Positions 49,393 to 58,702 of a DNA stretch of 64,000 nucleotides are shown in pieces. The stretch is from QHVT01 sp036399015. Its GTDB lineage: Bacteria > Acidobacteriota > Thermoanaerobaculia > Gp7-AA8. A model generated the notes under the pieces. It saw nothing but the letters and a program-made list of their open reading frames with translations. It was not told the origin of the DNA and ran no database searches. A program made the translations under genes and the position numbers. Location of the stretch: the NCBI GenBank assembly GCA_036399015.1, contig DASWNW010000118.1, positions 5,460 to 69,459 on the forward strand, in the 5' to 3' direction. The number at the start of each line of letters is the position of its first letter. The first letter of the stretch is position 1.

Positions 49393-50211
49393 GTGTCTGC
49401 CTCGGCGCGCGCCCTCGGAACGCAGTTCTCCCTTCTCGACCTGAGACCGGCGCCGCTGAGACCCGTTCTCGTCCCCGATCCACAACCAGTAGAGTCGCCC
49501 GTCCGCGAGGACGTCCGCCGCCTCCGCGAATCCCTTCAGGGCACCGCGGCCGCGAAGCTGATGAACGCGACCGAGCTCCTGCGCGCCCTCGACAAGGAGC
49601 GCCGCGACGAGTCGATCCCCACCACCCTCGCTCCATTCGACGAGCTCCTCGGCGGCGGGCTCCCGCGCGGAAAGATGGTCGAGCTCACCGGCCGCTTCGG
49701 CGCTGGACGCTTCTCCGTCGTCCTCTCCGCCCTCGCCGCCGCCACCAGCATGGGAGAGGCGGCGGTGCTGATCGACCTCGGCGACCACCTCGATCCCCGC
49801 AACGCGCAGGAGAACGGCGTGGACCTGCAGCGGGTCCTCTGGATCCGCCCCAAGACGCTCAAGCAGGCGGTCATGGCAGCCGAGATGATCACGGCGACCG
49901 GCTTCCAGCTCGTCGTCCTCGACGCGGGGCGCTACCCGGTGCGCGGCCGCCGCGTCCCCGACGCCGCCTGGGTACGGCTCGCACGCTCGGCAGAGGCGCA
50001 CGGGACGGCGATGCTCATCTCGACGCCCTATCCCGCCACCGGGACTGCCTCGGAAGCGGTGGTGTCCGCCGACCGCTCGAAGATGCTCTGGCTCGGGAGG
50101 GGAAAGTCTCCCCGCCTCCTCACGGGAGCCACCACTCAACTGCGCCTGGAGAAGCATCGCCACCGGAAACCGGGCGCGGTGACGACGCTGAAGGTGCTGC
50201 TCAACCCATGA
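49393..50211 (+). CDS. imuA: ImuA (SOS mutagenesis, RecA/SulA-like)
   Basis: 272 residues from a GTG at 49393; a TTG two codons earlier is the alternative. The middle of the protein has the RecA-like motif FDELLGGGLPRGKMVELTG then GRFGAGRFS, where the Walker A Lys-Thr/Ser is replaced by Arg-Phe, as usual for ImuA. LVVLDAGRYP resembles Walker B. ImuA helps ImuB and DnaE2 in translesion synthesis after damage. Its stop overlaps the imuB ATG (ATGA). Confidence 0.9.
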   Translation: MSASARALGTQFSLLDLRPAPLRPVLVPDPQPVESPVREDVRRLRESLQGTAAAKLMNATELLRALDKERRDESIPTTLAPFDELLGGGLPRGKMVELTGRFGAGRFSVVLSALAAATSMGEAAVLIDLGDHLDPRNAQENGVDLQRVLWIRPKTLKQAVMAAEMITATGFQLVVLDAGRYPVRGRRVPDAAWVRLARSAEAHGTAMLISTPYPATGTASEAVVSADRSKMLWLGRGKSPRLLTGATTQLRLEKHRHRKPGAVTTLKVLLNP

Positions 50212-51707
50212 CCCGCCTCGCTTGTCTCTTCGTGCCGATGTTCCCGCTGGCGGCGCGGCTCCGCAGCGAGCCGGACCTCCTCAACGAGGCGGTGGTGATC
50301 GTGGACGGCGACGGGAGCGGCGCGCATGTCGTCGCCGCCACCCGGCGCGCGCGGACGAAGAGCGTGAAGCCGGGGATGTCGCTCGCGCAGGCACGGTCGA
50401 TCATCCCGAAGCTGATCGCGCGCGCGCGCGATACCGAATGCGAGCGAACGGCGCAGGAGGCGCTGGTCGAAGTCGCGGAGACGTTCTCGCCGCGCGTCGA
50501 GGATGCCGGCGAGGGGCTGGTGTTCCTCGACGTGAGCGGCCTCGAGCGCCACTTTCCGTCCGAGGAGGATCTCGGGAAGGCGGCACTGCGGGCGGCGGAC
50601 GACGTCGGGCTGCCGGCGCGCTGCGGACTGGCCGCCAGCAAGCTCGCCGCGAGGGTGGCGGCGGAGCTGCCGAAGTCGCCGACGGTCGTCGCGGCAGGAA
50701 CGGAGGCGGAGTTCCTCGCGCCGCTGCCGCTGGCGCGCCTGACGCCGGAGCTCGATGCCGCGACGACGCTCCAGCGCTGGGGTCTCACCTCCATCGGCGA
50801 CCTGGCGCAGTTGCCGGAGTCGGAGGTCGCCTCCCGCCTCGGCAGCATCGGGCGCGAGCTGCACTACGCCGCGCGCGGCATCGATCCCCGTCCGCTGATC
50901 CCCCGCCCCCTGCCGCAGGAGTTCCGGGAGGGGATGGAGCTGGAGTGGCCGCTCGTCGCGCTCGACCCGTTTCTCTTCATCGCCAGCGCCGCGCTGGACC
51001 GGCTGTCGAAGCGGATGGAGATCCAGGGCTTCGCCTGCCGCCGTCTGGAGCTGACGATGAACCTCGAGCCGGACGGCTTCCACGCGCGCGCGATCGATCT
51101 CCCCGCGCCGACGCGCGACGTGAAGACGATGCTCGCCCTGCTGCGCCTCGACCTCGAGAAAACCCCTCCCGGCGCCCCGGTGACCGGCTTCTCGCTCGTC
51201 GCCCACCCCGACCGCCCCCGCCGCGCGCAGCTCTCGCTCTTCGGTCCCGCCGCGCTGTCGCCGGAGAAGCTCGCCACGACGATCGCCAAGCTCGTCTCGA
51301 TGCTCGGAGAAGACCGCGTCGGGATGCCGATGACGGTCGACAGCCATCTCCCCGACCGCTACACCCTCGGCGCGTTCGAACCACCCCCACCCCCCGAGCT
51401 CCGCCGCACCCCGCGCCGCTCCGGAGGCTTACTGGCCGTGCGCGTCTTCCGCCCGCCCGTCCCGGTAGAAGTGATCACCCGCCCCTCGAGGCCGGATGAA
51501 CCAGGAGACGTGCAGATCGAGTCCCTCTCCGGCGAAATTTCCGGCGAAGTCCGCCACTGCGCCGGCCCCTGGAAGGTGTCGGATGAATGGTGGTCGGCGA
51601 CCCCCGCTTCCCACGCGTATTGGGATGTGGAGTTGGCGTCGGGGAGCTACAGGGTGTATCGGGATGAGGGGGAGGAAGGGTGGTTTGTGGGGGGGGTGTA
51701 TGGGTGA
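50208..51707 (+). CDS. imuB: ImuB (catalytically inactive Y-family polymerase subunit)
   Basis: 499 residues. Y-family palm/finger segments are visible (LACLFVPMFPLAARLRSEP, EAVVIVDGDGSGAHVVAA, GMSLAQARSIIPKLIA, VFLDVSGLERHF), but the catalytic acidic residues are missing: the first motif lacks DxD (VPMFPLAA), as expected for ImuB. Finger/thumb and little-finger regions follow (RWGLTSIGDLAQLPESEVASRLG, QLSLFGPAALSPEKLATT, the beta-clamp-like QLSLF). The C-terminal region is Pro/Arg-rich, then a DUF-like strand-rich end. Acts as the clamp-binding hub for DnaE2. Confidence 0.93.
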   Translation: MTRLACLFVPMFPLAARLRSEPDLLNEAVVIVDGDGSGAHVVAATRRARTKSVKPGMSLAQARSIIPKLIARARDTECERTAQEALVEVAETFSPRVEDAGEGLVFLDVSGLERHFPSEEDLGKAALRAADDVGLPARCGLAASKLAARVAAELPKSPTVVAAGTEAEFLAPLPLARLTPELDAATTLQRWGLTSIGDLAQLPESEVASRLGSIGRELHYAARGIDPRPLIPRPLPQEFREGMELEWPLVALDPFLFIASAALDRLSKRMEIQGFACRRLELTMNLEPDGFHARAIDLPAPTRDVKTMLALLRLDLEKTPPGAPVTGFSLVAHPDRPRRAQLSLFGPAALSPEKLATTIAKLVSMLGEDRVGMPMTVDSHLPDRYTLGAFEPPPPPELRRTPRRSGGLLAVRVFRPPVPVEVITRPSRPDEPGDVQIESLSGEISGEVRHCAGPWKVSDEWWSATPASHAYWDVELASGSYRVYRDEGEEGWFVGGVYG

Positions 51708-51732
51708 GGGGATACGGGGTGTAGAGAAAAGG

Positions 51733-52188
51733 CGAATGAAGAATTTCGAATGAAGAATGAAGAATGAAGAATTGAGATGAGCGACTCGATCGACATCTAT
51801 GAGCGCGCGTTTCAGTTTGCCTGTCGGATTGTGAAGATGGACCGGGCGCTCGCGCGAGATCGTCGCGTCAACCGGAACGCGATGAGCCAGCTCGTCCGCG
51901 CTGCATCTTCTGTCGGATCGAACCTCGAAGAAGCACGCGCCGGCCAGAGCAGGGCCGATTTCCATGCAAAGCTCCGCATCTCATTGAAGGAGGCGCGCGA
52001 ATCCCACTACTGGCTGCGGCTCCTGAAGGAGAGCGGCTGCATCAAAGCTGCACGCATCACCCCGCTCCTCGACGAAGCCAACGAGCTCGTCGCGATCCTC
52101 ACGGTGATCGCCAGAAAAGCGAACCCTCGAAACCCGCAACCGCCACAAGCAGCAGCGTCCTGATTCTTCATTCGAAATTCTTCATTCG
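51733..52188. mobile_element. Small inverted-repeat-bounded element carrying a four-helix-bundle gene
   Basis: The 26 bases 51733-51758 (CGAATGAAGAATTTCGAATG...) are the exact inverse complement of 52163-52188. The arms contain GAATGAA heptamers, extended on the left to 51770 as further GAATGAAG words. The 456-base segment encloses one complete gene and sits between imuB and dnaE2, which are normally adjacent. No target-site duplication is obvious. The arms have the same style as the heptamer families elsewhere in the window. Confidence 0.8.
51777..52163 (+). CDS. Four-helix-bundle protein (23S rRNA intervening-sequence/Avd-like family)
   Basis: 128 residues; ATG at 51777. IDIYERAFQFACRIVKMDRAL, NAMSQLVRAASSVGSNLEEARAGQSRADFHAKLRISLKEA and HYWLRLLKESGCIKAARITPLLDEANELVAIL are the four helices; the SVGSNLEEA and KEARESHYWL phrases are signatures of this family. 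Relatives are found in 23S rRNA intervening sequences, in retroelements as the accessory protein Avd, and scattered between genes flanked by repeats. Basic surface suggests nucleic-acid binding. Bounded here by a perfect 26-bp inverted repeat. Confidence 0.93.
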   Translation: MSDSIDIYERAFQFACRIVKMDRALARDRRVNRNAMSQLVRAASSVGSNLEEARAGQSRADFHAKLRISLKEARESHYWLRLLKESGCIKAARITPLLDEANELVAILTVIARKANPRNPQPPQAAAS

Positions 52189-52196
52189 AGTTCCCC

Positions 52197-55100
52197 ATGC
52201 TCCCCCTCCCTCCCTCCGACCATGACCACCTCGCCTACGTCGAGCACGTCCTTTCCCCCAAGAAACCAAAGGGCCCCGAACAAACCCGCCGCCCCAACCG
52301 TCCCTCCGCCCGCCCCTACGCGGAGTGCCGTTCTGCCACTTCCTTCTCCTTTCTCAACGGGGCGAGCCTGCCGGAGGACCTGATCTACCACGCGGCGCAG
52401 AGGGATATCCCGGCGATGGCGGTGATTGACGTCAACGGGGTTTATGGCGCGCCGCGGTTTCATACGGCGGCGAAGAAGGCGGGGATCAAGGCGCTCATCG
52501 GGGCGGAGCTGAAGATGGAGGAGAGCAGCAAGGGGCTGCGCATTGCGACGGCGCCGCGGGAGACGAACCTCACGCTCCTCGTCGAGAGCCGCACCGGGTA
52601 CAAGAACCTGTGCAAGCTGCTCACGGCAGGCGCGCTGACGCATCCGAAGGGGCAGGCGCGGTACACGTGGGAGCTCATCGAGCAGTACAACGAGGGGCTG
52701 CGTTGCATCACGGGAGGCGACGAGGGGCCGCTCGCCGACGTGGCCAATGCCGAGGCGGCGCTGCACAGGATCAGTGGCATCTTCAAGGGGCGGACGCACG
52801 TCGAGCTGCAGCGGCATTTCCGGCGGGACGAGGAGCATCGCAACGTCGCCCTGATCGACCTCGCGCGGCGCATGCGCCTGCCGCTCGTGGCGACGAACGG
52901 CGTCCGCTACGCGCGCGCCGAGGACAAGGAGCTGCACGACATCCTCACCTGCATCCGGGAGGGGCGGAACGTCGACAACGCCGGCCGGCTCCTCGGCATC
53001 AACGCCGAGCGGCACATCAAAGGTGCGGACGAGATGTGCGCGCTCTTCGCCGACCTCCCCGAGGCGATCGACGGCGCGTGGGAGCTCGCGAACACGCTCG
53101 AGTTCACGCTCGCCGACCTCGGCTACCAGTTCCCCGACTTCCCGCTCCCGGAGGGGGAAACCAACAACTCCTACCTCCGCAAGCTGACCTGGAACGCGGC
53201 CACCGTGCGCTTCCGCCCGTTGACCGGGAAGGCCCAGGCGCAGATCGAGAAGGAGCTGAACATGATCGAGAAGCTCGATCTGGCCGGCTACTTCCTCATC
53301 GTCTGGGACATCGTCCGTTTCTGCCAGCGGGAGAAGATCCTGGTGCAGGGGCGCGGCTCCGCGGCCAACAGCGCGGTCTGTTACGCGCTCGGCATCACCG
53401 CCGTCGACCCGGTGAAGATGGACCTGCTGTTCGAGCGCTTCCTCTCCGAGGAGCGGGGCGAGTGGCCCGACATCGACCTTGATCTTCCGTCCGGCGAGCA
53501 GCGCGAGAAGGTCATCCAGCACGTCTACACGAAGTACGGCAAGCATGGGGCGGCGATGACGGCGAACGTCATCACCTACCGCGACCGCTCCGCCGCGCGC
53601 GAGGTCGGCAAGGCGCTCGGCTTCTCGCTCGAGCAGGCGGACAAGCTCTCCAAGACCGTCAGCACCTGGAACTTCGGCGAGATCCGCGAGCGGCTGGAGA
53701 ACCTCCCGCAGCAGCTCTCGCAGAGCGGCTTCGATCCCGACGACCTCCGCGTGCAGCACTTCATGCGGCACTACCTGAAGATCCAGAACCTCCCCCGCCA
53801 CCTGGGGCAGCACTCCGGCGGCATGGTGCTGGCGAAAGGCCGTCTCGACGAGGTGGTGCCGCTCGAGCCGGCGTCGATGCCCGGCCGGGTGGTCATCCAG
53901 TGGGACAAGGAAGACTGCGCCGATCTCGGGTTGATCAAGGTCGACCTCCTCGGCCTCGGCATGCTGGCCGCGCTCGAGGACGCGATCCCGCTGATCCGCA
54001 AATGCGAGGGCATCGAAGTCGACCTCGCCCACCTGCCGCAGGACGATCCGCTCGTCTACAAGATGCTCAACGAGGCCGACACCGTGGGCATGTTCCAGGT
54101 CGAGAGCCGCGCACAGATGGCCTCCCTGCCACGGAACGCGCCGAAGTGCTTCTACGACATCGTCGTGCAGGTGGCGATCATCCGCCCCGGCCCCATCGTC
54201 GGCGGCATGATCCGCCCCTTCTTCGACCGCAGGCAGGGGAAGCTGCCGATCGAGTACCCGCATCCCTGTCTGGAGCCGATCCTCAAGCGCACCCTCGGCG
54301 TGCCGCTGTTCCAGGAACAGCTCCTGCGCATCGCGATGGTGGCGGCGAACTTCACCGGAGGCGAGGCGGAGGAGCTCCGGCGCGCGATGGGCTTCAAGCG
54401 CTCGATGGAGCGGATGGCGGAGATCGAGACGCGGCTGCGCGAGGGGATGACGAAGAACGGCATCGGCGCCGAGGCGCAGGAACAGATCGTCAAATCGATC
54501 ACGTCGTTTGCGCTGTACGGCTTCCCGGAGTCGCACGCCGCCAGCTTCGCCCTCATCGCCTACGCCAGCGCGTACATCAAGGCGCGGCATCCAGCCGCGT
54601 TCTACATCGCGCTGCTGAACGCCTGGCCGATGGGCTTCTACCACCCCGCCACGCTGATCAAGGACGCGCAGCGGCACGGCGTCAAGGTGCTGCCGGTCGA
54701 CGTCAACGAGTCCGGCTGGAAGTGCCGCTGGGAAAAGGGGGCGGTGCGTCTCGGCCTGCGCTTCGTGAAGGGGCTGCGCTCCGAGTCAGGACTGCGGGTG
54801 GAGACGGGACAGCCCTACACCTCCACCGACGACCTCGCGCGCCGCGCCCGTCTGCGCGACGACCAGCTCACGAAGCTCGCCTACGCCGGCGCGCTGGCGT
54901 CGTTCGGCATGACGCGCAGGGCGGCGCTCTGGCAGGCGGCGCAGGCGGCGCGAGACGCCGGTGCGCTGTTCGAGTCGGTGTCGGAGTCGAGCGGCTCGCC
55001 GCTTCCGGAGATGAGCGCGGCGCAGGACACCATGGCCGACTACACGTCGATGGAGCTCACCACCGGACGCCATCTCATGGAGCACTTCCGCCCGCAATTG

Positions 55101-55424
55101 ACGAAGGACGGCGTCCTCACCGCGCAGCAACTGAGGGAGGTGCCGAACGGCATCCGCGCCGCGACTGCCGGCGCCGTGATCGTCCGCCAGCGCCCCGGCA
55201 CCGCCAAGGGCTTCGTCTTCCTCACGCTGGAGGACGAGACCGGCCTTTCGCAGGCAATCGTCAATCCGCAGCTCTTCGCCGACGAGCGGGCAACGATCCT
55301 CAGCAACTCCGGGCTCATCGTCGAGGGGGTGGTGCAGAACCTCGAGGGGCAGCCGTCCGTCCGCGCCGAGAAATTCTGGCCGCTCACCGGGATCGACGGG
55401 GTGAACAGCCACGATTTCCACTGA
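52197..55424 (+). CDS. dnaE2: Error-prone DNA polymerase III alpha subunit DnaE2 (ImuC)
   Basis: 1075 residues, full length. PHP domain first (YAECRSATSFSFLNGASLPEDL), with the usual first His of the metal site replaced (ECRS instead of ELHC/T), so proofreading-type metal binding is doubtful. Polymerase palm: QGRGSAANSAVCYALGIT, WPDIDLDLPSGEQREKV with the two catalytic Asp, and EADTVGMFQVESRAQM. Helix-hairpin-helix, OB fold and a C-terminal end without the replicative tau-binding tail. It performs translesion synthesis with ImuA and ImuB upstream. The start has no clear binding site, probably because the inserted element ends just before it. Confidence 0.95.
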   Translation: MLPLPPSDHDHLAYVEHVLSPKKPKGPEQTRRPNRPSARPYAECRSATSFSFLNGASLPEDLIYHAAQRDIPAMAVIDVNGVYGAPRFHTAAKKAGIKALIGAELKMEESSKGLRIATAPRETNLTLLVESRTGYKNLCKLLTAGALTHPKGQARYTWELIEQYNEGLRCITGGDEGPLADVANAEAALHRISGIFKGRTHVELQRHFRRDEEHRNVALIDLARRMRLPLVATNGVRYARAEDKELHDILTCIREGRNVDNAGRLLGINAERHIKGADEMCALFADLPEAIDGAWELANTLEFTLADLGYQFPDFPLPEGETNNSYLRKLTWNAATVRFRPLTGKAQAQIEKELNMIEKLDLAGYFLIVWDIVRFCQREKILVQGRGSAANSAVCYALGITAVDPVKMDLLFERFLSEERGEWPDIDLDLPSGEQREKVIQHVYTKYGKHGAAMTANVITYRDRSAAREVGKALGFSLEQADKLSKTVSTWNFGEIRERLENLPQQLSQSGFDPDDLRVQHFMRHYLKIQNLPRHLGQHSGGMVLAKGRLDEVVPLEPASMPGRVVIQWDKEDCADLGLIKVDLLGLGMLAALEDAIPLIRKCEGIEVDLAHLPQDDPLVYKMLNEADTVGMFQVESRAQMASLPRNAPKCFYDIVVQVAIIRPGPIVGGMIRPFFDRRQGKLPIEYPHPCLEPILKRTLGVPLFQEQLLRIAMVAANFTGGEAEELRRAMGFKRSMERMAEIETRLREGMTKNGIGAEAQEQIVKSITSFALYGFPESHAASFALIAYASAYIKARHPAAFYIALLNAWPMGFYHPATLIKDAQRHGVKVLPVDVNESGWKCRWEKGAVRLGLRFVKGLRSESGLRVETGQPYTSTDDLARRARLRDDQLTKLAYAGALASFGMTRRAALWQAAQAARDAGALFESVSESSGSPLPEMSAAQDTMADYTSMELTTGRHLMEHFRPQLTKDGVLTAQQLREVPNGIRAATAGAVIVRQRPGTAKGFVFLTLEDETGLSQAIVNPQLFADERATILSNSGLIVEGVVQNLEGQPSVRAEKFWPLTGIDGVNSHDFH

Positions 55425-55438
55425 TACCATCCGCCTGA

Positions 55439-57229
55439 GTGGTTCCCGTCCCCGGTCCTTCAAAGCCGTCACGCCTGCAGAGCCTCGTCGCCATGGTCAT
55501 TCTCCAGTGGCCGGCGTTTCCGATGACGCTCGCGATCGTCGAAGCGGACTTGCCGCCGCGAGCGCTGCTCGTGAGGTGGTGCCTCTTCGCCACGGTGATG
55601 ATCGTGACGCTCGGCCTCGCGCGCAGCATGAGCCGCCTGGTTGCCGGTCTGGTCGCCGTCGCGGTGAGCATCTACTGCACGATCTGCGCGGCGCTCGCGT
55701 TCTACCGGCTGTACACGCATGAGTGGGTCGACCTGATGCTCGTCATCGCCATCCCGAGAGACAGCATCGCCACGCTCCGCACGGTCGTCGGCGACCGCGG
55801 AGTGGCGGCCATCGTGGTGATGCTGCTCGTGCACGTCGTCCTCTACTTCTTCAGTGCGATGGCCATTGCCCGCGCGGCCGCCGCGGAGCCGGCCGCGCGG
55901 AGGCAGACGCTGTTCGCCACGATCGTGCTGGTGCCGATCGCCGCCTGGGCGGGCGCGCCGCACTCCGGACTGCTGGTCGACTGGACCATCTCCCGCCGTA
56001 CCGAAACGATCCGGCCGATCATGGACCGGACGCCGTACACGATCGCGCCGGCCGAGCCGGTGTTCCTCGTGCAGCTCGAGTCGCTCAACGCGATCGCCGT
56101 GAACGGCGAGTACGAGACCGACGGGAAGCGGGTGCGCGTCGACGGAATCCCGGTCATGCGGCGCCTGGCGGAGGAGGGAATCCTCTTCACGCACATGTGG
56201 AACGTCGACGTGCAGACGCATCGCGTGCAGCAGGCGTTCCTCTGCGGTGCGATCCGGAACATGAGCGCACGCACCTTCTACCGGCAGGTGATGTACAGCG
56301 GCGGCTGCGTTCCCGACCTCTTCCGGAAGGCCGGCTACAGGACGATCTTCCTCAAAGGGGTCGACGACCCCGCGTTCGCCGAGGCGAACACGATCATGCC
56401 GAGGATCGGCTATCAGGACGTCCGGTTCGACGAGTTCATGGAGCCGGGCGACGAGAACCATCTGTGGGGGTACGAGGAGGGCATCTACTTCCAGCGCAGC
56501 ATGGATTACCTCGAACGGACCTACAAGCCGGGCGACCGGCTCTTCGTCCACTTCGCCGTCTCCGCGCACCACGCCGCGTTCGCACGCACGTCCAAGAGCC
56601 TGGAATGGTTCCACGCGCCGCACGCGAAACAGGTCGACGACTACATCGCCTCCGCGCGGAAACAGGATGCGGCGGTTGCCCCGCTCATCGAGCGGATCCG
56701 CCGCTTCACCGGCGGCAACGCGCACATCTTCGTCTTCGGCGACCACTCGTACCCGGTCCGCCTGTACGGCGCGATCATGCCGTGGGACGGCGCGACGATC
56801 GACAACTTCGTGACGGTGATGCTCTACCTGCCGCCGCGCACGCGCGCGGCGGAGTTCGCCCTCGGACGCACCATCGACACGCTGCACGGCCAGACCGACC
56901 TCGCGGCCACGCTCGCCGAGCTGACCAGCGGCAAACCGCACCCGAACTCGCTCGTCCCCTTCATGCTGCGCAAGCCTCCCGCACAGTTCGACTACGAGCG
57001 CTGCCACGTCATGACCCAGCCGTACGGGACCCGCAAGGTGCTCATCGCGCACGGCGAGAAGGCCTACGTCTACTCGTTCGACAAGCGCTGCATCGAGACG
57101 TTCCGGCTGACCTACGATCCCCTCCGCCAGCATCCCGTCGCGACGGAGTGCAACGTCGACTTCGCGGACTTCGAGCAACGCTACATGTGCGCCCGGTACC
57201 GGCCGGCTCTGACGCCCGTGATCCGGTGA
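55439..57229 (+). CDS. LTA-synthase/phosphoglycerol-transferase-like membrane enzyme (sulfatase fold)
   Basis: 596 residues from a GTG at 55439, fourteen bases after dnaE2. Four N-terminal helices, then an extracytoplasmic sulfatase-fold domain. EPVFLVQLESLNAIAV holds a metal Glu; NVDVQTHRVQQAFLCG the nucleophile Thr; FVFGDHSYPVRLYG the metal Asp-His. Such enzymes transfer phosphoglycerol or phosphoethanolamine to surface glycans. Gene spacing suggests it could be co-transcribed with dnaE2, though the functions differ. The specific acceptor is unknown. Confidence 0.85.
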   Translation: MVPVPGPSKPSRLQSLVAMVILQWPAFPMTLAIVEADLPPRALLVRWCLFATVMIVTLGLARSMSRLVAGLVAVAVSIYCTICAALAFYRLYTHEWVDLMLVIAIPRDSIATLRTVVGDRGVAAIVVMLLVHVVLYFFSAMAIARAAAAEPAARRQTLFATIVLVPIAAWAGAPHSGLLVDWTISRRTETIRPIMDRTPYTIAPAEPVFLVQLESLNAIAVNGEYETDGKRVRVDGIPVMRRLAEEGILFTHMWNVDVQTHRVQQAFLCGAIRNMSARTFYRQVMYSGGCVPDLFRKAGYRTIFLKGVDDPAFAEANTIMPRIGYQDVRFDEFMEPGDENHLWGYEEGIYFQRSMDYLERTYKPGDRLFVHFAVSAHHAAFARTSKSLEWFHAPHAKQVDDYIASARKQDAAVAPLIERIRRFTGGNAHIFVFGDHSYPVRLYGAIMPWDGATIDNFVTVMLYLPPRTRAAEFALGRTIDTLHGQTDLAATLAELTSGKPHPNSLVPFMLRKPPAQFDYERCHVMTQPYGTRKVLIAHGEKAYVYSFDKRCIETFRLTYDPLRQHPVATECNVDFADFEQRYMCARYRPALTPVIR

Positions 57230-57266
57230 ACGGCCGGCGCGGTACGTGTTACCTTACCTGCTCCCC

Positions 57267-58685
57267 ATGCGCCTCCCCCTCTCGCTCCTCGTGTCTCTTC
57301 TCCTCTCCGCCGCGGTCGCCGAAGCAGCCGTCGCTCCAAGCCCCTCCAAAGCCGAACTGTACGAGTGGATGGATGCGGCGTTCGCATTCGCGGCGAAGAT
57401 CCCGGTCGACGATCGCCCGCCGCTCGCGCGTCACAGCGGCCTGCCCGACAGCGCCACGCGCGAGGAGCGGATGCAGGCCGCGTTGCGCACGATCGCGCTC
57501 CGGCCGCAGTACTACGGCGCCTACCAGCTGCTGGTCCACGCGCAGACTCCGCGCGATGACAGGACGTTCAACAAGGAAGAGATGGCGGCCGACCGCGCCG
57601 CGGCCGAGGACTTCGTCGTCGAGCTCTATCGCTCGCGCGCCGGCACGGCCAACGAGGAGCAGCTCAACTGGCTAAGCGGCCTGGCCGAGCTCCTCTTGAC
57701 CACCGGCAGGTGGAAAGAGGCGCTGCCGCTGCAGCGCGAGCTGGTCGCCCATGAAGGCTCGACCTACGCGAGAGTGGCGCTGGCGCTGATGGAAAAGCTC
57801 GAAGGGAACGGTGCGCCGTACGCCGAGATCATGGCGAAATGTCCGGACGCGCCGGAGGGATATGGCGATCCTGACGCCTACTGCGGCGACGTCACCCGCT
57901 CGCTGCTCAACCGGATGACGTCACTCGTGCCCGTGTCGCAGCATCCGCCTGCCGTGGTCGAGATCCTGACCGGCAAGGCCGTACCCGCCGCGACGATCGA
58001 GGATCGGCTGCACGGGATCCACGTCCTGTTGAACGCGAACCGCGCCGCGGCCGAAGCGGAGCTGAACGCGCTCCTTACGTCCGACGCCCCCCGCTGGGCG
58101 AAGAACGACGCCCTCCTGATGCTCATGGACAGCGCCGCCTATTCCGGCAGGGACAGTAACGAGCTTCTCACGGCGATCGACTGCTACCTCGCCCACCGTG
58201 GCGCGACAGTGCAGTCGATGACGGCGGCGCAGTGGCAGGGACTCCTGATGCGCAAGCCGCCGGCGGCGGAGAAACGCTTCATCCAGACCGACAGCTCCGA
58301 GTGCATGCAGCATCACGGGCGGCAGGAGGAGTCGATCGACACGAATCTCGAATGCCTCGTGCACGTCCTGCAGTTCCGCCACATCGCCGCCTCGAGTCTT
58401 CGGGAGCACGAGGTCGTCCGGCAGACGACCGAGTGGCTGGCGGCGCTGGTGGCGAGCTCCGGACGGGGGCTGGTCAACCTCAGCCGGATGATGACGATCG
58501 GCTCGATGAACGTGCCCTCGGCCGAGGCGCGGCAGCAGATCCAGCAGTACGTCGCGCAGCTCCCCGCGACCGACGGGTACGTCGTCGAGCGCAGCACCCC
58601 CGCGGTGCGCCAGCAGACGAAGCGGGTCGGCGAGCCGTGGGCTGCTTCGGAGCCGAAGGGGCTCCGCTGCTCGATCAAGCGGTAG
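57267..58685 (+). CDS. Exported helical protein of unknown function
   Basis: 472 residues from the ATG at 57267. Signal peptide MRLPLSLLVSLLLSAAVAEA. The rest is mainly alpha-helical with possible TPR-like pairs (TANEEQLNWLSGLAELLLTTGRWKEALPLQRELV, AEAELNALLTSDAPRWAKNDALLMLMDSA) and Cys residues scattered late (SSECMQHHG, NLECLVHV). I do not recognise the family. It lies between the LTA-synthase-like gene and the AI-2E permease on the same strand, all likely envelope functions. Confidence 0.7.
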   Translation: MRLPLSLLVSLLLSAAVAEAAVAPSPSKAELYEWMDAAFAFAAKIPVDDRPPLARHSGLPDSATREERMQAALRTIALRPQYYGAYQLLVHAQTPRDDRTFNKEEMAADRAAAEDFVVELYRSRAGTANEEQLNWLSGLAELLLTTGRWKEALPLQRELVAHEGSTYARVALALMEKLEGNGAPYAEIMAKCPDAPEGYGDPDAYCGDVTRSLLNRMTSLVPVSQHPPAVVEILTGKAVPAATIEDRLHGIHVLLNANRAAAEAELNALLTSDAPRWAKNDALLMLMDSAAYSGRDSNELLTAIDCYLAHRGATVQSMTAAQWQGLLMRKPPAAEKRFIQTDSSECMQHHGRQEESIDTNLECLVHVLQFRHIAASSLREHEVVRQTTEWLAALVASSGRGLVNLSRMMTIGSMNVPSAEARQQIQQYVAQLPATDGYVVERSTPAVRQQTKRVGEPWAASEPKGLRCSIKR

Positions 58686-58702
58686 CCTTACAATCGCGCT
58701 CG

